This document shows positions 7,192 through 11,993 of a stretch of DNA of 11,993 nt, one piece after another. Both the position numbers and the translations under genes were made by a program. Under the pieces are notes generated by a model that saw nothing but the letters and a program-made list of their open reading frames with translations, was not told the DNA's origin and did no database searches. Every line of letters starts with the position of its first letter. Position 1 is the first letter of the stretch. Source of the DNA: an uncultured Clostridia bacterium (GTDB lineage Bacteria; Bacillota; Clostridia; Peptostreptococcales; Anaerovoracaceae); NCBI GenBank assembly GCA_946541285.1, contig CAMNJG010000030.1:1-11993 (forward strand). Direction: 5' to 3'.

Positions 7192-7740
7192 ATGATCAGG
7201 TTTTTTAAGGATGCGACTGATAACGACAAGCTTATCAACAGCATCATTGCAGAAGAATGGGAAATGTTAGGTCAGGTGCAGCAGGCACAGGGCACTCCGG
7301 CAGGAGATGAGCGTACATTCTACGCGAAGCGTTATGGATGGCTCAGCGGATTCGCAGAAGATACTCTCCAGAGTTATCTTTCCGACCTCAGAATTTCCAA
7401 AAACGCTGGTATCAATATGATCGCGCTCAAGTACGCGTATATGATGCAGAAGACAGATTACGCTTATTTTGATGACAATCTCAGAAAGAACGTTCCGGCT
7501 GTTTCTGATTCCAAAAAAGAACTGGTTGCCCAGATTGTCGCCAAGCTGGTTGAGTACCAGAGAAGCGTACCAGGTGTTGACACTGTAACTGCGGAAGGGA
7601 TCAAAATGCCTTCTTACGAAGCATATATGCTGGGCGAACTGGAGACTTATACAGGCATGACCCTGAAGCTCATCAAGAGAGATATCGAAGCTGACGCAGG
7701 CATCCTCGCGAAGATGAAGGCTGCGGAAGCATCTGTATAA
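7192..7740 (+). CDS. DUF4125-like protein, probably highly expressed
   Basis: A 182-residue soluble, helix-rich protein with no signal peptide or membrane segment. The ATG has TGGAGG with an 8-nt spacer. The pattern IIAEEWEML near residue 20, a TF-x5-GWLSGF-type segment near 45-55, SYLSDL near 62, and KYAYMM near 80 match my memory of the DUF4125 family (EW-x-M-F, W-x-E-x-L-x-SYLxDL, EKYARMM). The family's conserved CQDD stretch is replaced here by GDER, so this is a divergent member. Its biochemical role is unknown. Codon choice differs visibly from the neighbours: many GTT, GCT, CTC and AGA codons and few of the CCG/CGG codons that dominate copA and asnS. With the strong promoter and RBS, this suggests an abundant protein. 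It appears to be monocistronic, between its own promoter and the downstream terminator. Confidence 0.8.
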   Translation: MIRFFKDATDNDKLINSIIAEEWEMLGQVQQAQGTPAGDERTFYAKRYGWLSGFAEDTLQSYLSDLRISKNAGINMIALKYAYMMQKTDYAYFDDNLRKNVPAVSDSKKELVAQIVAKLVEYQRSVPGVDTVTAEGIKMPSYEAYMLGELETYTGMTLKLIKRDIEADAGILAKMKAAEASV

Positions 7741-7772
7741 AGCAGATACAGACCTGCGAATCTTCAGGGCGT

Positions 7773-7800
7773 GAAAGCGCGGCTCAGGCCGTGGTCTTTC
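7773..7800 (+). terminator. Hairpin after the DUF4125-like gene
   Basis: CGCGGC (7778-7783) pairs with GCCGTG (7788-7793, one G-U pair) around a TCAG loop. GAAAG (7773-7777) pairs with CTTTC (7796-7800) outside a 2-nt bulge. No T-run follows, so termination here would be weak; it may protect the 3' end of the mRNA. Confidence 0.35.
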
Positions 7801-7897
7801 CATCAGATCCGGCTTTCGACGATCCGGTACGGGATGAAGTACGGCGGTTCGTTAAGAAGCCAGAAGACATAATGCATATATTTAATGGAATTGATAA

Positions 7898-7928
7898 GGG
7901 CACGTTCCTTCGGGACCGCGTCCTTTTT
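7898..7928 (+). terminator. Intrinsic terminator with UUCG tetraloop
   Basis: An 11-position stem (7898-7908 with 7913-7923) has nine pairs, including one G-U, and two mismatches. It closes on the very stable C-UUCG-G tetraloop (7909-7912) and is followed directly by TTTTT (7924-7928). AA at 7896-7897 could add two more A-U pairs with the T-run. It would end transcription from the DUF4125-like gene before the flavodoxin-like gene. The rest of the 7741-8000 gap shows no convincing gene. Confidence 0.75.
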
Positions 7929-8000
7929 CCATATATGGTATCAGGTACCGAGGAAATATTCCGTGAAGTTCCTGACTGCCGCAAATGAAAGGAGCTATTG

Positions 8001-8489
8001 ATGGCAGATACACTGATCGCCTACTTTTCCTGGAGCGGCCGTTCGGCGGCCCTGGCACAGAAGCTGTACCGGAATCTCCCCGGAAGCAGCCTGTATCATA
8101 TCGCGACAAAGCGGAGCTACGCGAAGCATTTTGTTTCCTGCGCGGCACAGGCCGCGGCGGAAAAAAAGAAAAATGAGCGTCCGGATCTCCAGACTCATTT
8201 ATCCGGGAAACAGGTGATGAAATACGACCGGATGATTCTCATCTATCCGATCTGGTGCGGGACCTGTCCGATGGCGGTCAGGACGTTCCTGGAAGGAATC
8301 CGGACAGAGCGGCTGGATCTGTTCCCGGTGGCGCTCAGTATGAAAACCGATGTCCGGAAGAGTGTGGAGGACATCCGGCTGTCCGCTCCGAAGGCAGCTG
8401 TCGCGGAAGGTCTCCGACTGTCCGGAAAAAAATCCGGTGAAGAGGAGGCTTATGAAGCCGTGATGCGCTATCTGGGGCTGCGGGACTGA
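8001..8489 (+). CDS. Flavodoxin-like protein with a WCGTC loop
   Basis: A 162-residue cytosolic protein of the flavodoxin fold; such proteins bind FMN and pass electrons or reduce small substrates. The ATG at 8001 has AAAGGAG 6 nt upstream; a TTG at 7998 is less well placed. The N-terminal strand LIAYFSWSG with SGRS (residues 12-15) is the FMN phosphate loop, in a variant form of the usual S/T-x-T-G-N-T. The second FMN loop is YPIWCGTCP at 82-90, where relatives usually have P-x-W-W-G-T-x-P. The replacement creates a C86-x-x-C89 pair. FLEGIRTERLDLFPVALS then follows as the expected strand-helix pattern, and the length is normal for a short flavodoxin. Cofactor binding is inferred and the partner is unknown. 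It lies between a terminator and a candidate sRNA promoter, so it is probably transcribed alone, although I see no clear promoter for it. Confidence 0.85.
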   Translation: MADTLIAYFSWSGRSAALAQKLYRNLPGSSLYHIATKRSYAKHFVSCAAQAAAEKKKNERPDLQTHLSGKQVMKYDRMILIYPIWCGTCPMAVRTFLEGIRTERLDLFPVALSMKTDVRKSVEDIRLSAPKAAVAEGLRLSGKKSGEEEAYEAVMRYLGLRD

Positions 8490-8524
8490 CAGAAAAAACC
8501 TTATGAAGATTGCTTGAAAAGTTC

Positions 8525-8553
8525 TTGACTTTTTGGCAGTTATAACCCATACT
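8525..8553 (+). promoter_or_regulatory. Promoter-like site upstream of the candidate sRNA
   Basis: TTGACT (8525-8530, five of six consensus) is separated by 17 nt from CATACT (8548-8553, four of six). The region is AT-rich, in contrast to the genes around it. Transcription would start near 8560, just before the first hairpin of the candidate sRNA. Confidence 0.5.
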
Positions 8554-8559
8554 AAATGC

Positions 8560-8763
8560 ATACATAGCTTTCATAAAGCTATCAAATATGAAGGGTAAAA
8601 TAAAGCTGTCAGATAACCATTCCCCCCCTTTAACTATCTGATAGCGAGTCTGCCTTGTGCAGATGGTATGATTTTGTATATACCTATTAATCCCTTTGTA
8701 GAATAGTAGAAAAATTGACAGCAAGGACGCAGAGCTCTCCCCGGCTCTGCTTCTTTGTTTTTT
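8560..8763 (+). ncRNA. Candidate small RNA with C-rich hairpin loops
   Basis: A non-coding stretch of about 204 nt lies between a promoter-like site and a strong terminator. Hairpin A is ATAGCTTT (8564-8571) paired with AAAGCTAT (8575-8582), a perfect 8-bp stem. Hairpin B is an 11-bp stem with one G-U pair (8605-8615 with 8635-8645), whose 19-nt loop carries a T followed by seven C residues (8621-8628). The terminator stem also shows a TCTCCCCG loop. Exposed UCCCC loops are a known feature of Firmicute sRNAs that block Shine-Dalgarno sequences, such as RsaE of Staphylococcus; the likeness is by motif only. A short ATG frame (8588-8641, 17 codons) has no ribosome site. The alternative is an attenuating leader for asnS, but asnS has its own promoter after the terminator, and no T-box sequence is visible. 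Confidence 0.5.
8722..8763 (+). terminator. Strong intrinsic terminator upstream of asnS
   Basis: GCAGAGC (8729-8735) pairs with GCTCTGC (8744-8750) around an 8-nt loop. After one C-T mismatch, CAAGGA (8722-8727) pairs with TCTTTG (8752-8757), including one G-U. Six T residues follow at once (8758-8763). This would end the candidate sRNA and insulate asnS from upstream transcription. Confidence 0.85.
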
Positions 8764-8877
8764 GTCACATGAGGACGGCTTCTGGCGGTTGCCTGGGATG
8801 ACAGGCCGGACTGGCTTCGGAGATGCCGTGAGCAGTCGTGGCTCCTGCCCGTGGCCGGGGTGGACGGTTTCCTTTGC
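8764..8877. other. GC-rich spacer between the terminator and the asnS promoter
   Basis: About 114 nt with no convincing reading frame. A small hairpin is visible, GCCTG (8791-8795) with CAGGC (8802-8806), and a longer-range pairing is possible between ACGGC (8775-8779) and GCCGT (8825-8829). It would not be transcribed from either promoter that I see. Its role is unknown. Confidence 0.3.
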
Positions 8878-8906
8878 TTGACACCCGAAAGTACGGATGA
8901 TACGCT
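8878..8906 (+). promoter_or_regulatory. Promoter for asnS
   Basis: A perfect TTGACA -35 (8878-8883) is followed, after 17 nt, by TACGCT (8901-8906). The -10 is weak, but it has the TGn extension (TG at 8898-8899) that commonly compensates. Transcription would begin near 8914, leaving a leader of about 46 nt with no room for a T-box. Confidence 0.65.
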
Positions 8907-8959
8907 GGACAGGAACCGGGATCGATGATGGGACACTGTCAGAGCACAAGGACAATGGG

Positions 8960-10339
8960 ATGGATATGAGAACAGAAATCAGTAAATTATTCAGAGACAG
9001 AGAATCCTGCGGAGGGCAGGAGATCAGGGTCAGCGGCTGGGTGAGGACCAACCGGGCCTCCGGGAAATTCGGATTTCTGGAGATTTCCGACGGCAGCTGC
9101 TTTCAGACACTGCAGGTTGTGTATGAAGAAGCATTCCTGGAGAACTTCGATGAAATCCGGAAGCTGACAGCCGGATCCGCAGTCACGGTACGGGGAAAAC
9201 TGGAGCTGACCCCGGACAGCCGGCAGCCTTTTGAACTGAAAGCAGGGGAGGTCGTCATAGAGGCTCCGTCCGATGGCAGCTATCCGCTGCAGAAGAAACG
9301 CCACAGCCTGGAATTCCTCAGGGAGATCGCGCATCTGCGTCCCCGCAGTAATACGTTCCTGGCGGTATTCCGGATCCGTTCGCTGGCCGCGTACGCAGTA
9401 CACCTGTTTTTCCGGGAGCGTGGTTTTGTCTATGTGCATACGCCGATCCTGACCGGAAGTGACGCGGAGGGCGCCGGAGAAATGTTCCGCGTGACAACGG
9501 TGGAGCCCGGGAAAGGCCTCCCGGACAGTGCGGATGATTTTTTCGGGAAACGGGCCGCTCTTTCCGTCAGTGGCCAGCTGGAGGCAGAAGCTTACGCGCT
9601 GGCGTTCGGAAATGTTTATACCTTCGGGCCGGCATTCCGGGCGGAGGACTCCAATACCTCCCGTCACGCGGCGGAGTTCTGGATGATTGAACCGGAGATG
9701 GCGTTTACCGATATCCACGGGGCGATGGATGTCGCGGAAGAAATGGTCCGCTTCGTGATCCGGTATGTCCTGGAATACGCGCCGGCAGAATATGCCTTTA
9801 TTGACCAGCGGATCTCAGAAGGGCTGCCGGAGAAACTGCGGCAACTCGCGGAACAGGATTTTGCCCGTGTTACGTATACAGAGGCAGTGGAACTCCTGAA
9901 AAAGGCAGAAAAGGACTTTGAATATGCCCCGGAATGGGGAATGGATCTGCAGACGGAGCATGAGCGTTACCTGGCGGAGGAAGCCTTCCGGAAGCCGGTT
10001 TTTGTCACCGATTATCCGGAAAACATCAAAGCCTTTTATATGAGAAGAAACGACGATGGCCGGACCGTCGCCGCTTTTGACCTGCTGGTGCCGGGGATCG
10101 GGGAACTGACCGGAGGCAGCCAGCGTGAGGAGCGGCTGGAGATCCTGAAAGAAAAGATGAAAGCGCAGGGAATGGACGAACGCGGGTATGAATGGTACCT
10201 GGACCTCCGAAAGTACGGAGGCGTGAAGCACGCAGGGTTCGGAACGGGATTTGAACGCCTGCTGATGTATCTGACCGGAATGACCAATATCCGTGACGTC
10301 ATCCCGTTCCCGAGGACGCCGGGAAAACTGGAATTCTGA
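8960..10339 (+). CDS. asnS: Asparaginyl-tRNA synthetase
   Basis: Class IIb aminoacyl-tRNA synthetase that charges tRNA-Asn with asparagine in the cytosol, in a dimer. About 459 residues, the normal length for bacterial AsnRS. Residues 15-105 are the OB-fold anticodon-binding domain (IRVSGWVRTNR, FLEISDGS). The catalytic core follows: motif 1 around RERGFVYVHTPIL, motif 2 FRAEDSNTSRHAAEFWMIEPE starting at residue 226, and motif 3 GFGTGFERLLMYL starting at 426, then the family's NIRDVIPFPR ending. The fused motif 2 with S-N-T-S-R-H and P-R near the C-terminus favour AsnRS over AspRS or LysRS. I chose the ATG at 8960 because AAGGA lies 7 nt upstream; an ATG at 8966 is the alternative. The frame extends to 8897, but that start would sit inside the promoter. 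Nothing in the motifs is missing. Confidence 0.95.
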   Translation: MDMRTEISKLFRDRESCGGQEIRVSGWVRTNRASGKFGFLEISDGSCFQTLQVVYEEAFLENFDEIRKLTAGSAVTVRGKLELTPDSRQPFELKAGEVVIEAPSDGSYPLQKKRHSLEFLREIAHLRPRSNTFLAVFRIRSLAAYAVHLFFRERGFVYVHTPILTGSDAEGAGEMFRVTTVEPGKGLPDSADDFFGKRAALSVSGQLEAEAYALAFGNVYTFGPAFRAEDSNTSRHAAEFWMIEPEMAFTDIHGAMDVAEEMVRFVIRYVLEYAPAEYAFIDQRISEGLPEKLRQLAEQDFARVTYTEAVELLKKAEKDFEYAPEWGMDLQTEHERYLAEEAFRKPVFVTDYPENIKAFYMRRNDDGRTVAAFDLLVPGIGELTGGSQREERLEILKEKMKAQGMDERGYEWYLDLRKYGGVKHAGFGTGFERLLMYLTGMTNIRDVIPFPRTPGKLEF

Positions 10340-10506
10340 CAGGGACTGGCCCTGCAGCGAGACAGGATGACAGGGCAGCATGCGCGGATGTCTGAGGAAG
10401 CCCCGGCAGAACGTACGACCTGCAGTTCTTTGACGGTCATGCGGAAGAACCGGAATGGGCCGGCAGGATATGCGAATGCCGCTGCGCGGTGAAAAGAGAG
10501 GAAATG
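10340..10506 (+). other. asnS-HAD intergenic stretch with a small hairpin
   Basis: A 167-nt gap. CAGGG (10340-10344) pairs with CCCTG (10350-10354) right after the asnS stop, with no T-run, so it is not a real terminator. I see no clear promoter (TTGACG occurs near 10432 without a matching -10) and no convincing small gene. Read-through from asnS into the HAD gene is plausible. Confidence 0.4.
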
Positions 10507-11187
10507 ATGAGCAGAAGAGTGGATACGATACTGATTGATTATGACGGCACACTGATGGATACAAACCAGCTGATCCACCATTCGTGGGAGTATCTCTTTG
10601 AGCAGGTGGCGGACAGAAAACCGACAAAGGAAGAAATCTACAGCACTTATGGGGAAATGATGCATGTTACCCTGAAGCGGTTCTTTGGAGGAACAGAAGA
10701 GGACCTGCGCCGGTATGTTGAAATTTACCGGAATTACCAGCTGCTTCATTATGATGAAGGAATCCGCCTTTTCCCGGGAGTGGCCGAGATGCTGAAGCAG
10801 CTCCGGAGAAGAGGTTATACCCTGTGCCTGGTGACGTCACGTACCAGGGACTCCGCGATGGAAGGCCTGCAGCAGTTCGGGATCGCAGAGTATTTTGATG
10901 ACTTTGTGACCGCGGAAGATACAGACGCGCATAAACCGGACCCCGCGCCGGTCCTGGCCGCGCTCAGGAAGCTGGGAAAGGAGCCGGAGCAGGCTGTGAT
11001 GCTGGGGGATACCTGGTTTGATATGGAGTGTGCCCGCCGGGCCGGGGTCAGTCCGATCCTGGTGGGCTGGAGTGAAGCGTACTGGTACCGGAAAGACCGG
11101 ACGACCGGGAAGCCGGATCATATTATCCGCAAACCGTCTGATCTGGCGGATCTGATGGCGAAGATCAACCAGAAGGAGATGGACTGA
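10507..11187 (+). CDS. HAD-family phosphatase, PpaX/Gph-like
   Basis: A 226-residue cytosolic HAD hydrolase. The start at 10507 is set by AGAGAGG ending 5 nt upstream; an ATG three bases earlier and a GTG at 10489 are less likely. All four HAD motifs are present: I, DYDGT at 11-15, with nucleophile Asp11 and acid/base Asp13; II, Thr110 and Ser111 in LVTSRT; III, Lys143 in HKPDP; and IV, GDTWFD at 167-172, with Asp168 and Asp172 binding Mg2+. The helical cap between residues 17 and 85 is the C1 type of PpaX, Gph and related enzymes, which act on pyrophosphate, phosphoglycolate or other small phosphates. Substrate cannot be read from sequence. Asp11-Tyr12 in place of the usual D-x-D with Leu or Met is a minor variant. 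Its stop overlaps the next start by one base (TGATG), implying translational coupling to the GME-fold gene and perhaps a shared pathway. Confidence 0.9.
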   Translation: MSRRVDTILIDYDGTLMDTNQLIHHSWEYLFEQVADRKPTKEEIYSTYGEMMHVTLKRFFGGTEEDLRRYVEIYRNYQLLHYDEGIRLFPGVAEMLKQLRRRGYTLCLVTSRTRDSAMEGLQQFGIAEYFDDFVTAEDTDAHKPDPAPVLAALRKLGKEPEQAVMLGDTWFDMECARRAGVSPILVGWSEAYWYRKDRTTGKPDHIIRKPSDLADLMAKINQKEMD

Positions 11188-11993
11188 TGGGTCTGGTCTT
11201 TGTTTCGGAACATGCCTGTATGCCGTTAGTACAGGATCTGCGTGAAGAGGGACATGAGCTTTTTCTGGTACACAGTACAGAACTGGTCTATGACGCGGTT
11301 TCCGCGCATCCGGATCTGTATATGTGCCGGATTGGCGATACGCTGGTGATGGACGACGCGGTCCGGACGACTCCGGATATCCGGAAAATCTATGAGCAGA
11401 CGCTGGAGGAAAAACTGGGGGACGTAACCGATACCCCGCTGATCCCGGCATTTTCCTCATCCGCGGGAGGGAGCATCGTATTCCAGACAGGAAACATCGG
11501 ACATGACTATCCGTATGATGTCGCTTATGACGCCGTTTCAACCGGGAAATATTTTCTGCATCATCTGGCATATACCTCTCCGGCGCTTCTGGACCGCGCC
11601 AGGGAAGCCGGTCTGGAATTTCTGGATGTGAAGCAGGGCTATACGAAATGCGCCTGCGTGGTTGTCGGGGAGCAGGCGCTGATCACAGCGGACCGCGGCA
11701 TTTTCCGGACGGTGGAAGCATACAATCAGATGCTCCGTGAGGACGACCTGGAATCCGAATGTATCGACTGCCTGCTGATTGAAGAGGGGCATGTGGCACT
11801 GCCGGGACTGAAGTATGGTTTCCTGGGAGGCGCCAGTGGCCTGGTGGCACACAAACTGTATTTTAACGGAGATCTCGGCACGCATCCCGATTCTGACCGG
11901 ATTGTGTCCTTTGTCCGGGAGCACGGTGTGGAACCGGTGTGGTACGAAGGGGAAGCGCTGACGGATATCGGATCCATTGTCTATCTTCCTTAG
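11187..11993 (+). CDS. DUF6873-like GME-fold protein
   Basis: A complete 268-residue cytosolic protein ending with TAG at the last base of the window. The ATG overlaps the HAD stop as TGATG, with AAGGAGATGG as the ribosome site inside the HAD gene. The segments HPDLYMCRIGD (about 46-56), KCACVVVGEQALITADRGI (around 150-170), a GLKYGFLGGASG stretch (around 210-222) and NGDLGTHPDSDRI (around 230-242) match what I recall of the DUF6873 family. That family is assigned to the guanidino-group-modifying enzyme (GME) fold, five beta-beta-alpha-beta blades as in dimethylarginine hydrolase and arginine deiminase. The reaction is unknown. I cannot point to the C-terminal catalytic Cys of canonical GME enzymes, since the C-terminal 50 residues have none, so the chemistry may differ or be absent. 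Pairing with a HAD phosphatase is the only functional clue here. Confidence 0.75.
   Translation: MGLVFVSEHACMPLVQDLREEGHELFLVHSTELVYDAVSAHPDLYMCRIGDTLVMDDAVRTTPDIRKIYEQTLEEKLGDVTDTPLIPAFSSSAGGSIVFQTGNIGHDYPYDVAYDAVSTGKYFLHHLAYTSPALLDRAREAGLEFLDVKQGYTKCACVVVGEQALITADRGIFRTVEAYNQMLREDDLESECIDCLLIEEGHVALPGLKYGFLGGASGLVAHKLYFNGDLGTHPDSDRIVSFVREHGVEPVWYEGEALTDIGSIVYLP

Noticed and set aside
7791..7988. 65-codon frame starting at GTG between the DUF4125-like and flavodoxin-like genes
   Set aside because: It has no ribosome site, begins inside a hairpin and runs through the UUCG terminator. No domain is recognisable.
8588..8641. 17-codon ATG frame as an asnS leader peptide
   Set aside because: No Shine-Dalgarno sequence precedes it and it has only one Asn codon, so it does not look like an attenuation peptide for asparagine.
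8675..8704. TTGTAT-N18-TAGAAT as a second promoter before the asnS terminator
   Set aside because: The -10 is fair, but a transcript from here would meet the terminator within about 50 nt, so a functional product is unlikely.
8897..8959. Upstream ATG at 8897 as the asnS start
   Set aside because: It overlaps the -10 of the TTGACA promoter, has no ribosome site, and adds residues unlike AsnRS N-termini. ATG 8960 has AAGGA at good spacing.
8490..8960. T-box riboswitch for asnS
   Set aside because: I found no T-box consensus near the terminator, and the terminator is followed by an independent promoter.

Overview
The window looks like a moderately high-GC Clostridia-type Firmicute (Lachnospiraceae or Oscillospiraceae-like; genus not assignable from this sequence alone). 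The reasons are an S-layer-homology (SLH) surface protein, Firmicute-style AGGAGG ribosome sites, sigma-A promoters with 17-nt spacers, intrinsic terminators, and families I associate with that group (DUF4125-like, PpaX-like HAD, DUF6873-like). All supported genes lie on the + strand. I see no mobile element, tRNA, rRNA or CRISPR array.

Layout. Positions 1-242 hold the tail of an ABC-transporter ATPase of the iron-siderophore/cobalamin type. A promoter overlapping its stop codon opens a leader of about 240 nt with two hairpins, leading into a secreted 899-residue SLH protein (512-3211). After a short hairpin come a polytopic membrane protein built of two similar halves (3274-4188) and, 38 nt further on, a CopA-type Cu(I) P-type ATPase (4227-7043). 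This ATPase has one metal-binding domain at the N-terminus and two tandem copies at the C-terminus. The last copy starts with an in-frame ATG behind a well-spaced GGAGG, so the gene may also make a free CopZ-like copper chaperone.

A good promoter and a repeat-rich leader then precede a DUF4125-like gene (7192-7740) with a visibly different, high-expression-style codon choice. It is followed by a UUCG-loop terminator and a small flavodoxin-like gene (8001-8489) with an unusual WCGTC loop. The 470-nt gap before asnS is not empty. It holds a promoter-like site, two hairpins and a strong terminator, which together look like an independent small RNA of about 200 nt displaying C-rich loops, and then a separate TTGACA promoter for asnS. 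asnS (8960-10339) encodes asparaginyl-tRNA synthetase. It is followed by a HAD phosphatase (10507-11187) and, through a one-base TGATG overlap, a DUF6873-like GME-fold protein (11187-11993) that ends exactly at the window edge.

Functionally the window is a mix of envelope, copper homeostasis, redox and translation genes, not one pathway. The parts most worth checking are the internal CopZ-like start in copA and the candidate C-rich-loop sRNA upstream of asnS.
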